From an uncultured Acetatifactor sp. (GTDB lineage Bacteria > Bacillota > Clostridia > Lachnospirales > Lachnospiraceae), in assembly GCA_910586835.1 (NCBI GenBank), contig CAJUJU010000015.1, positions 43,629 to 65,086 of the forward strand: a stretch of DNA of 21,458 nucleotides, written 5' to 3'. A program made the translations under genes and the position numbers. The notes below the pieces were generated by a model that was not told the DNA's origin, searched no databases, and saw nothing but the letters and a program-made list of their open reading frames with translations. Positions 6,389 to 13,291 of this stretch are shown here, one piece after another; positions within the stretch are counted from its first letter, which is position 1; every line of letters starts with the position of its first letter.

Positions 6389-7493
6389 GCGGGGATGATC
6401 CGTAAAAATCCAGCAGGGATTCCATCCGGGCCGACATGTTCAGCAGCATGGCATCCAGGACGGTGAGGGCGGTCATACACTCCATGACCACCACGGCTCT
6501 CGGCACGATGACCGGGTCATGCCGTCCTCTGACGGACAGGTTGATTTCCTCGCCGCAGCGGTTTACGGTTTCCTGGGTTCGGGAGATAGAAGGGGTAGGC
6601 TTTACATGTGCCCGGATCACGATGCTGCTTCCGTCGCTGATGCCGCCCAGAATGCCGCCCGCATGGTTGGAGGCCTTTACGGTCTGCCCTTCCGACCTGC
6701 GGAAGGGATCGTTGTTTTCGCTTCCTCTTCTTCCGGAGACGGCTGTGCCGTCTCCGATTTCCACTGCCTTGACGGCGCCTATGGACATGACTGCCTTTGC
6801 CAGGTTGGCATCCAGCTTTTCAAACACCGGATCTCCGATGCCGGCGGGCAGCCCTTCCACGATACATTCCATACAGCCCCCCAGGGAATCCGCCTCTTCT
6901 CTGGCCTTTGCGATACAGGCCAGGGCGGCTTTGTCTGCCTGACGGTCGGGCATGGCGGTGGGAGTGGAGAGGACGGCATCATAGTCGAAGCGCTCCGGGT
7001 CTGCCTCTACCTGGCCGATGGAACGGGTGTATGCGTAAACCCGGACGCCCAGCCGGGCCAGAATCTTTGCCGCCACGGCGCCCGCTGCCACCCGTCCCGC
7101 GGTTTCCCGGCCGGATGAGCGCCCGCCCCCCCGATAGTCGCGGAAGCCGTATTTTTCGTCAAAAGTGTAATCGGCATGTCCGGGACGATAGCAGGAGGCA
7201 ATTTCGCCGTAATCTTCCGAGCGCTGCGAGGTATTGCGGATCATCAGAGAGATGGGAGCGCCGGTGGTGCGGCCCTCAAAGACGCCGGAAAGAATCTCCG
7301 CCAGATCCTCCTCCTTTCTGGGAGTGGAGGCGCTGCCTGCGCCGGGTCTGCGTCGGTTCAGATATGGCTGGATATCCTCCTCGCTGAGGGCAAGCCCTGC
7401 AGGACAGCCGTCTATGACTACGCCCAATGCCTTTCCGTGGGATTCTCCCCAGGTGGTAATTCTGAAAATGGTGCCAAAGGTGGAACCGGCCAT
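6363..7493 (-). CDS. aroC: Chorismate synthase
   Basis: Catalyses the last shikimate-pathway step, turning 5-enolpyruvylshikimate 3-phosphate into chorismate using reduced FMN. The 376-aa length is normal for the long bacterial form. Signatures are present in order: FRITTWGESHGKALG near the N-terminus, GRTTGAPI, YRPGHADYTFDEKYG, GGGRSSGRETAGRVAAGA (the classical family signature), GAVKAVEIGDG and GGILGGISDG. I chose the ATG at 7491-7493 because GGGAGG sits 7 nt upstream; an ATG 15 nt further up overlaps that site. It is a single gene here with no other shikimate gene beside it, divergent from the VanY-like gene and convergent with the lactonase gene (26-bp overlap of the coding ends, no hairpin terminator seen). 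Confidence 0.97.
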   Translation of the reverse strand: MAGSTFGTIFRITTWGESHGKALGVVIDGCPAGLALSEEDIQPYLNRRRPGAGSASTPRKEEDLAEILSGVFEGRTTGAPISLMIRNTSQRSEDYGEIASCYRPGHADYTFDEKYGFRDYRGGGRSSGRETAGRVAAGAVAAKILARLGVRVYAYTRSIGQVEADPERFDYDAVLSTPTAMPDRQADKAALACIAKAREEADSLGGCMECIVEGLPAGIGDPVFEKLDANLAKAVMSIGAVKAVEIGDGTAVSGRRGSENNDPFRRSEGQTVKASNHAGGILGGISDGSSIVIRAHVKPTPSISRTQETVNRCGEEINLSVRGRHDPVIVPRAVVVMECMTALTVLDAMLLNMSARMESLLDFYGSSPLISQCDGK

Positions 7494-7553
7494 AATGATA
7501 CCTCCCATTGTTTTTATAGAGTATTTTTGAAAATTCTGGAACCGTTACGGTAG

Positions 7554-7582
7554 ATTGTACTTGAAAATGCCGAAAATGGCAA
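7554..7582 (-). promoter_or_regulatory. Sigma-A-type promoter of aroC
   Basis: On the minus strand TTGCCA (7577-7582), a 17-nt spacer and TACAAT (7554-7559). The leader to the ATG is about 55 nt. It contains a CodY-box-like stretch at 7521-7535 with 11 of 15 consensus positions, too weak to call as a site. Confidence 0.65.
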
Positions 7583-7705
7583 CTGCTGCAGAAGATTGTA
7601 ACAGATTTTTTTGAAAAAAAGATGCATTTTGAATGGTAATGTGTTATGCTGAAATTAATTATGTGATGTACAACTGTGAGAAAGAGAGACAAAGGCCGGA
7701 CACAA

Positions 7706-8821
7706 ATGAAGACATTACAGGAAAAGCGGCTTTACAAAAAGCTGTTGAAATGGGGAAAAAAGAATAAATTCCGTGTTTTCTGCATCCTTCCCGTGGTGGC
7801 GGCAGGCATGTTTTTTTCGCGTGTCATGGAACGTTTTGGCAGGTTCTTTTCGTGTGTTCCGGCATACTTTAAGGGGAACGGGAAGCGTTTCTCCATGCTG
7901 GTCATGTCTATTCTTCTCTTTGTAGTTTACAGCAGCTTTTCCTTTCCCATCTTCATCACAGGAGACGGCGCCGACGAAGGGTGGATGCCCATCTCCGACG
8001 AGGCCCGGGACATCGTGCTGGCGGAGGAGACACCCATCGACCTGGACGACCTGGAACTGCTGGAGGATGAGGATGTGCTGCTGGAGGACGAGACGGACTA
8101 TGACACGGTTCATGGCATGGAGATCGAAGCCAGGTACAGCGCGTCGGAAATTCTGGAGCTGAATCAGCCAAGTACCTCCTATGAGAAATCCTCCGGAGAG
8201 GTTCCGGCGGACTATCGGTTCGACAGAGAGGACTGGAAGCTGCTTCTGGTGAACAAACAACACTCTATTCCCCAGGGATATGAGGAGCAGGTTCCGCTGG
8301 GAAAGATCATGACCATGAAGGGAATCATGCACTGTGACGAGAGAATTATCGACGAACTGCTGAATATGTTTCAGGAGGCGAAGGACGACGGGGTGACGCT
8401 CCTGATCTGTTCTCCTTACAGAGATCTGGAATATCAGCAAAGGCTGTTTAACAGAAAGATAACCTATTATATGAAAAAAGGACTGTCCTATATGGAAGCT
8501 TATCAGGTTTCCAGCCGGACAGTGACAGTGCCCAACGCCAGCGAATATCAGCTGGGACTGGCGCTGGATATCGTGACGGATACCTATACCTCCCTGAATG
8601 AAGGATTTGAAAACACGGATGCGGGCAGGTGGCTGGCGGAAAACAGCTACCGCTTCGGATTTATCCTTCGCTATCCCAGGGACAAGGAGGATATTACGGG
8701 GATCCGGTACGAGCCCTGGCATTTCAGATATGTGGGAGTGGAGGCCGCCACCGTAATCACGGAAAAGGGACTCACCCTGGAGGAACTCTGGGAGATGGAA
8801 GAATTTTGGGAGGAACCGTAA
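7706..8821 (+). CDS. VanY-family D,D-carboxypeptidase-like membrane protein
   Basis: A 371-aa envelope protein of the VanY (peptidase M15B) family, zinc enzymes that remove the terminal D-Ala of wall peptides. A basic N-terminal region with a hydrophobic patch (about 24-37) leads to a clear membrane segment (62-84), a very acidic linker (about 98-132) and the peptidase domain (about 185-360). The domain shows CSPYRDLEYQQRLF and YEPWHFRYVG, which holds the usual catalytic Glu (E336) and third zinc ligand (H339). The SxHxxGxAxD motif reads SEYQLGLALD, so the first ligand His is Y281 while the Asp ligand (D288) remains. The start is uncertain: ATG 7706 has a weak AAAGG upstream, and a GTG at 7676 has no ribosome site. 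Only one base separates its stop from tgt, so the two are cotranscribed. Confidence 0.84.
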   Translation: MKTLQEKRLYKKLLKWGKKNKFRVFCILPVVAAGMFFSRVMERFGRFFSCVPAYFKGNGKRFSMLVMSILLFVVYSSFSFPIFITGDGADEGWMPISDEARDIVLAEETPIDLDDLELLEDEDVLLEDETDYDTVHGMEIEARYSASEILELNQPSTSYEKSSGEVPADYRFDREDWKLLLVNKQHSIPQGYEEQVPLGKIMTMKGIMHCDERIIDELLNMFQEAKDDGVTLLICSPYRDLEYQQRLFNRKITYYMKKGLSYMEAYQVSSRTVTVPNASEYQLGLALDIVTDTYTSLNEGFENTDAGRWLAENSYRFGFILRYPRDKEDITGIRYEPWHFRYVGVEAATVITEKGLTLEELWEMEEFWEEP

Positions 8822-8822
8822 A

Positions 8823-9953
8823 ATGTACCGCATTTTAAAACAGGAAGGCAGGGCGAAGCGGGCGGAGCTTACCACGGTGCACGGCGTGATACAGACGCCC
8901 GTATTTATGAACGTGGGAACGGCAGCCGCTGTCAAGGGGGCCGTGGCGGCCTCCGATCTGGAGGAAATCAGGACACAGGTGGAGCTTTCCAACACCTATC
9001 ATCTGCACGTCCGTCCGGGGGATCAGGTGATCAGGCAGTTGGGAGGTCTCCACAAATTTATGTCCTGGAACAAGCCTATTTTAACGGATTCCGGCGGCTT
9101 TCAGGTGTTTTCCCTGGCCGGACTGCGCAAGATCAAAGAAGAGGGAGTGTATTTTCACTCCCATATAGACGGGCGTAAAATTTTTATGGGGCCGGAGGAG
9201 AGCATGCGGATTCAGTCCAATCTTGCCTCCACCATTGCCATGGCGTTTGACGAATGCGCCCCCAGCAAGGCGGAGCGAAGCTATGTGCAGGATTCCGTAG
9301 AACGCACGGCCAGGTGGCTGGAGCGGTGTAAGCGGGAGATGGACCGGCTGAACGGTCTGGAGGATACCATCAATCCGAAGCAGCTTCTGTTTGGAATCAA
9401 TCAGGGAGCCGTCTATACAGACATCCGTATCGAACATGCAAAGAGGATTTCGGAGCTTGGGCTGGACGGCTATGCGGTGGGAGGACTGGCGGTGGGGGAG
9501 ACCCACGAGGAGATGTACTATATCCTGGAAGAGACGGTTCCTTTTCTGCCAAAGGACAGGCCTACTTATCTGATGGGTGTGGGGACTCCGGCAAATATTC
9601 TGGAGGGTGTGGAGAGAGGGATCGACTTTTTCGACTGCGTCTATCCCAGCAGAAACGGACGCCATGGCCATCTTTATACCAACCGCGGAAAGATCAATCT
9701 TTTCAACGCAAAATATGAGCTGGACGACAGGCCCATTGAGGAGGGCTGCGGATGTCCTGCCTGCAGACGTTATTCCAGGGCATATATCAGACATCTGCTG
9801 AAGGCGAAGGAAATGCTGGGAATGCGGCTCTGTGTTCTCCACAACCTCTGGTTTTACAATACCATGATGGAGGAGATCAGGGACGCGCTGGATCAGGGCT
9901 GTTTTGCGGAGTACAAAAGGAGAAAGCTGGAAGGCATGCAAAGTCAGGAATGA
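8823..9953 (+). CDS. tgt: tRNA-guanine transglycosylase (queuine tRNA-ribosyltransferase)
   Basis: Exchanges guanine-34 for the queuosine precursor preQ1 in tRNAs for Asp, Asn, His and Tyr. The 376-aa length is standard. The base-recognition Asp is D89 in LTDSGGFQVFS, and the nucleophilic Asp is D271 in FFDCVYPSRNGRHG. The zinc site is complete: C309, C311 and C314 in GCGCPAC, and H340 in VLHNLWF with the usual spacing. GINQGAV and GYAVGGLAVGE are also typical. GGGAGGAA (8808-8815) precedes the ATG, and the gene starts one base after the VanY-like stop. In many Firmicutes tgt is followed by yajC, and yajC is also next here, though with its own promoter. No queA or other queuosine gene is in the window. 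Confidence 0.97.
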   Translation: MYRILKQEGRAKRAELTTVHGVIQTPVFMNVGTAAAVKGAVAASDLEEIRTQVELSNTYHLHVRPGDQVIRQLGGLHKFMSWNKPILTDSGGFQVFSLAGLRKIKEEGVYFHSHIDGRKIFMGPEESMRIQSNLASTIAMAFDECAPSKAERSYVQDSVERTARWLERCKREMDRLNGLEDTINPKQLLFGINQGAVYTDIRIEHAKRISELGLDGYAVGGLAVGETHEEMYYILEETVPFLPKDRPTYLMGVGTPANILEGVERGIDFFDCVYPSRNGRHGHLYTNRGKINLFNAKYELDDRPIEEGCGCPACRRYSRAYIRHLLKAKEMLGMRLCVLHNLWFYNTMMEEIRDALDQGCFAEYKRRKLEGMQSQE

Positions 9954-9985
9954 CGGGAACCGGAAATTAAAATCCCATAAAGTGC

Positions 9986-10014
9986 TTGCCCTGGAGAATA
10001 TTTTTGTGTATTAT
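9986..10014 (+). promoter_or_regulatory. Sigma-A-type promoter of yajC
   Basis: TTGCCC (9986-9991), a 17-nt spacer and TATTAT (10009-10014) in the 128-nt gap between tgt and yajC. Transcription would start near 10021, giving a leader of about 60 nt that carries the inverted repeat at 10035-10067. Confidence 0.65.
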
Positions 10015-10034
10015 ATTGTTTTAGACGACGAAAG

Positions 10035-10067
10035 GACATTTTGGCATTCCCATGACGCCGAAATGTC
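10035..10067 (+). repeat. Leader inverted repeat upstream of yajC
   Basis: GACATTTTGGC (10035-10045) and GCCGAAATGTC (10057-10067) pair over 11 bp with one G-U, around an 11-nt loop. It ends 5 nt before the GGAGG ribosome site of yajC (10073-10077). No T-tract follows, so it is not a terminator. It could be a leader hairpin that affects translation or mRNA stability, or a protein-binding palindrome. Confidence 0.55.
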
Positions 10068-10081
10068 AGAATGGAGGAAGA

Positions 10082-10420
10082 ATGGGAATTTTATTGGATG
10101 CGAATGTGGCCGATCCGACTGCGGCGGGAGGCGCCATGGGTAGTATTGTGATGGCGGTGCTGGTTTACGGGCTTTTCTTTTTGGCCATGTGGTTTTTCTT
10201 ATTCAGGCCCCAGGGCAAGGAAAAAAAGAGAATGGCAGCGATGCTGGCTTCTCTGGCCATCGGGGATGTGGTGTTGACGACTTCCGGCTTTTATGGGATT
10301 GTAATCGACATATCGGAGGAGGACAGCACGGTGATCGTTGAGTTCGGCAACAACAAGAACTGCCGGATCCCTATGGAAAAGAGCGCGATCAGCCGCGTGG
10401 AAAAGGCTGACGGCAGATGA
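10082..10420 (+). CDS. yajC: Preprotein translocase subunit YajC
   Basis: Small accessory subunit of the Sec translocase, working with SecDF in the cytoplasmic membrane. The 112-aa product has one membrane helix (about 20-41, SIVMAVLVYGLFFLAMWFF) followed directly by the family motif RPQ (42-44) and basic KEKKR. A cytosolic domain then reads LASLAIGDVVLTTSGFYGIVIDI and FGNNKNCRIPMEKSAI, all typical of YajC. The ATG at 10082 has GGAGG four bases upstream; an ATG at 10052 lies in the leader hairpin loop and lacks a site. tgt-yajC order is common across bacteria and supports the call. No secD or secF follows, since the next gene is leuB. Confidence 0.93.
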   Translation: MGILLDANVADPTAAGGAMGSIVMAVLVYGLFFLAMWFFLFRPQGKEKKRMAAMLASLAIGDVVLTTSGFYGIVIDISEEDSTVIVEFGNNKNCRIPMEKSAISRVEKADGR

Positions 10421-10434
10421 TAAGGTCAAACGGC

Positions 10435-10463
10435 AAGGCAGTGTCTCAGGGCATTGCCTTTTT
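10435..10463 (+). terminator. Terminator between yajC and leuB
   Basis: AAGGCAGTG (10435-10443) pairs with CATTGCCTT (10452-10460) over 9 bp with one G-U, around an 8-nt loop. A T run spans 10459-10463 and includes the end of the stem. Only 27 nt separate it from the leuB ATG, and no promoter is evident there. leuB may therefore depend on readthrough from yajC. Confidence 0.65.
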
Positions 10464-10490
10464 GCAAAAAAAGAGGAGAGGACTGAGTAT

Positions 10491-11576
10491 ATGGATTTGA
10501 AAATTACCTGTATTCCCGGAGACGGCATCGGGCCGGAGATTGTTGCGGAGACGAAGAAGGTGCTGGAAAGAGTGGCTGAAATCTACGGCCATAAACTGCA
10601 TTTTGAGGATATTTTGATGGGCGGGGCTTCCATCGACGTACACGGGGTTCCGCTGACCGAGGAGGCGGTGGAAAAGGCGAAGGCAGCGGACGCGGTGCTC
10701 ATGGGCTCCATCGGAGGAGACACCACCACGTCGCCCTGGTATCAGCTGCCGCCGGATCGGCGCCCCGAGGCGGGCCTTCTGGCACTGCGGAAGGCGCTGA
10801 ATCTGTTTGCGAACCTGCGGCCCGCGGTTCTCTATGACGAGCTGGCGGGAGCCTGCCCCCTGAAGGAGGAGATCAGCAAAGCAGGCTTTGACATGCTGAT
10901 TATGCGGGAACTGACCGGAGGTCTTTATTTCGGTGAGCGGAAGACCGTTGAAGAGAACGGGGTCAGAAAGGCCATTGACACGCTGACCTACGATGAAAAC
11001 GAGATCCGGCGGATTGCGGTGAAGGGCTTTGACATTGCCGGAAAGCGCCGGGGGAAGGTGACCAGCGTGGATAAGGCGAATGTGCTGGACTCCTCCAGGC
11101 TCTGGAGAAAAGTGGTTGAGGAGGTGGCTAAGGAGTATCCCCATGTCACCCTGGAACATATGCTGGTGGATAACTGTGCCATGCAGCTGGTGAAGGATCC
11201 GGCTCAGTTTGATGTGATTCTGACGGAAAACATGTTTGGAGATATTCTTTCCGACGAGGCCAGCATGGTCACCGGTTCCATCGGTATGTTGGCAAGCGCC
11301 AGCTTAAATGACAGTAAATTCGGATTGTATGAGCCCAGCCATGGCTCCGCGCCCGATATCGCGGGGAAGGATGTGGCCAATCCCATTGCCACGGTGCTCA
11401 GTGCGGCAATGATGCTGCGGTACAGCTTTGATCTGGATCGGGAGGCGGATGCCGTGGAAGCGGCGGTAAAGCAGGTGTTAAAGGAAGGCTACCGCACGCG
11501 GGATATCATGTCTGAGGGCTGTACTCAGGTGGGCTGCTCGGAGATGGGAAGCCTGCTGGCGGACAGAATCGTTTGA
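10491..11576 (+). CDS. leuB: 3-isopropylmalate dehydrogenase
   Basis: Catalyses the NAD-dependent oxidation and decarboxylation of 3-isopropylmalate in leucine synthesis. The 361-aa length is standard. Family motifs run in order: ITCIPGDGIGPEIV at the N-terminus, DAVLMGSIGG, LRKALNLFANLRPA, IMRELTGGLYFGERK, VTSVDKANVLDSSRLW, VDNCAMQLVKDP and the isocitrate/isopropylmalate dehydrogenase signature NMFGDILSDEASMVTGSIGML, then YEPSHGSAPDIAGKDVANP. These fit LeuB better than isocitrate dehydrogenase (LRPA and the ELTGG loop). ATG 10491 follows the purine-rich GAGGAGAGG stretch. The gene is followed by ilvD after 31 nt, forming a branched-chain amino-acid cluster. leuA, leuC and leuD are not in the window. 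Confidence 0.96.
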   Translation: MDLKITCIPGDGIGPEIVAETKKVLERVAEIYGHKLHFEDILMGGASIDVHGVPLTEEAVEKAKAADAVLMGSIGGDTTTSPWYQLPPDRRPEAGLLALRKALNLFANLRPAVLYDELAGACPLKEEISKAGFDMLIMRELTGGLYFGERKTVEENGVRKAIDTLTYDENEIRRIAVKGFDIAGKRRGKVTSVDKANVLDSSRLWRKVVEEVAKEYPHVTLEHMLVDNCAMQLVKDPAQFDVILTENMFGDILSDEASMVTGSIGMLASASLNDSKFGLYEPSHGSAPDIAGKDVANPIATVLSAAMMLRYSFDLDREADAVEAAVKQVLKEGYRTRDIMSEGCTQVGCSEMGSLLADRIV

Positions 11577-11607
11577 TAAAATACAGGGGAGCAGAGAGGT
11601 AAAAGCT

Positions 11608-13290
11608 ATGACAAGTGATAATGCAAGAGCAGGAATGCAGCAGGCTCCGGCGAGAAGCCTGTTTAACGCGCTGGGATTTACGGCCGAGGAGATGAAAAAG
11701 CCCATGGTTGGTATCGTGAGCTCCTACAACGAGATCGTGCCCGGACATATGAACCTGGATAAGATTGTGGACGCAGTGAAGCTGGGGGTGGCTGAGGCCG
11801 GCGGCGTGCCGGTGGTTTTTCCCGCCATCGCAGTCTGTGACGGAATTGCCATGGGTCATGTGGGGATGAAATATTCCCTGGTGACAAGAGACCTGATCGC
11901 AGACTCCACGGAGTGCATGGCCATCGCCCATCAGTTTGATGCTCTGGTGATGGTTCCCAACTGTGACAAGAATGTGCCGGGGCTTCTGATGGCGGCGGCA
12001 AGGCTGAACCTTCCCACCGTGTTTGTGTCCGGGGGGCCCATGCTGGCAGGACATGTGAGGGGGCAGAAGAGAAGCCTGTCCTCCATGTTTGAGGCGGTGG
12101 GTTCCTACGCGGCCGGCACCATGACGGAGGAGGATGTGACGGAGTTTGAGAACAAGGTCTGCCCCACCTGCGGCTCCTGCTCCGGAATGTATACGGCCAA
12201 TTCCATGAACTGCCTCACCGAGGCGCTTGGTATGGGGCTTGGGGGAAACGGCACCATCCCGGCGGTTTATTCGGAGCGGATCAAGCTGGCGAAGCATGCG
12301 GGAATGGCTGTCATGGAGCTTTTCCGGAGAAATATCCGGGCCAGGGATATCATCACGGAGGATGCCATCATGAACGCTCTGACCGTGGATATGGCGCTGG
12401 GCTGTTCCACTAACTCCATGCTGCACCTGCCTGCCATCGCTCATGAGATCGGCTTTGACTTCGATATCAGCTTTGCCAATCCCATCAGTGAAAAAACGCC
12501 CAATCTCTGCCATCTGGCCCCTGCGGGTCCCACCTATATGGAGGATCTGAACGAGGCCGGCGGCGTGTACGCCGTGATGAAGGAGCTGATGGATATGGGG
12601 CTGATCCGCGGGGAATGCATGACGGTGACGGGAAAGACCATAGGAGAAAACATTGCGGGGACGGTAAACCGCAATCCCCAGGTAATTCGTCCCACGGACA
12701 ACCCCTACAGCGCCACCGGGGGACTGGCCGTTCTGAAGGGAAATCTGGCACCGGACGGCTCTGTGGTGAAGCGCTCCGCGGTGGTTCCCGAGATGATGGT
12801 TCATGAGGGGCCTGCCAGGGTTTTTGACTGTGAGGAGGATGCCATCTCGGCCATCAAGGAAGGCAGGATCGTGGCCGGCGATGTGGTGGTGATCCGCTAT
12901 GAGGGGCCCAAGGGCGGCCCCGGCATGAGAGAGATGCTGAATCCCACCTCCGCCATTGCGGGTATGGGGCTGGGATCCAGTGTAGCGCTGATCACCGACG
13001 GACGCTTTTCCGGCGCTTCCAGAGGAGCTTCCATCGGACATGTATCCCCTGAGGCGGCGGTGGGAGGCCCTATCGCCCTGGTGGAGGAAGGGGACATCAT
13101 AAGCATCGACATCCCGCAGCTGAAGCTGGAGGTCAGGGTGTCGGAGGAAGAGATGAGCCGGAGAAGACAGGCCTGGCAGCCCAGGGAGCCGAAGGTGACG
13201 ACAGGGTATCTCTCCAGATACCGGGAGCTTGTGACCAGCGGCAACCGGGGAGCCGTACTGGAATTTCCCGGAAGGCAGGAGGGAAAGTGA
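11608..13290 (+). CDS. ilvD: Dihydroxy-acid dehydratase
   Basis: Dehydrates 2,3-dihydroxy-3-methylbutanoate (valine route) and its methylpentanoate homologue (isoleucine route) using an iron-sulfur cluster and Mg2+. The 560-aa length is normal. Motifs include NEIVPGHMNLDKI, AVCDGIAMGHVGM, MVPNCDKNVPG (C119), CPTCGSCSGMYTANSMNCLTEALG (C185, C188 and C191) and ITDGRFSGASRGASIGHVSPEA near the C-terminus. The PGH motif in place of a Cys-containing one resembles E. coli IlvD, which carries an oxygen-sensitive 4Fe-4S cluster, in keeping with an anaerobe; the cluster type is inference. GAGAGG precedes the ATG. The gene sits 31 nt after leuB and one base before ilvB, clearly in one operon. Confidence 0.97.
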   Translation: MTSDNARAGMQQAPARSLFNALGFTAEEMKKPMVGIVSSYNEIVPGHMNLDKIVDAVKLGVAEAGGVPVVFPAIAVCDGIAMGHVGMKYSLVTRDLIADSTECMAIAHQFDALVMVPNCDKNVPGLLMAAARLNLPTVFVSGGPMLAGHVRGQKRSLSSMFEAVGSYAAGTMTEEDVTEFENKVCPTCGSCSGMYTANSMNCLTEALGMGLGGNGTIPAVYSERIKLAKHAGMAVMELFRRNIRARDIITEDAIMNALTVDMALGCSTNSMLHLPAIAHEIGFDFDISFANPISEKTPNLCHLAPAGPTYMEDLNEAGGVYAVMKELMDMGLIRGECMTVTGKTIGENIAGTVNRNPQVIRPTDNPYSATGGLAVLKGNLAPDGSVVKRSAVVPEMMVHEGPARVFDCEEDAISAIKEGRIVAGDVVVIRYEGPKGGPGMREMLNPTSAIAGMGLGSSVALITDGRFSGASRGASIGHVSPEAAVGGPIALVEEGDIISIDIPQLKLEVRVSEEEMSRRRQAWQPREPKVTTGYLSRYRELVTSGNRGAVLEFPGRQEGK

Positions 13291-13291
13291 T

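Noticed and set aside
10421..10490. T-box or leader-peptide attenuator before leuB
   Set aside because: The gap is only 70 nt, with no T-box sequence, no run of Leu, Val or Ile codons and no clear alternative stem.
11506..13041. Long open frame on the minus strand across ilvD (over 500 codons)
   Set aside because: It is the antisense of a clearly conserved ilvD gene; the product is rich in His, Gly and Arg with no domain, as expected for a shadow frame in G+C-rich coding DNA.
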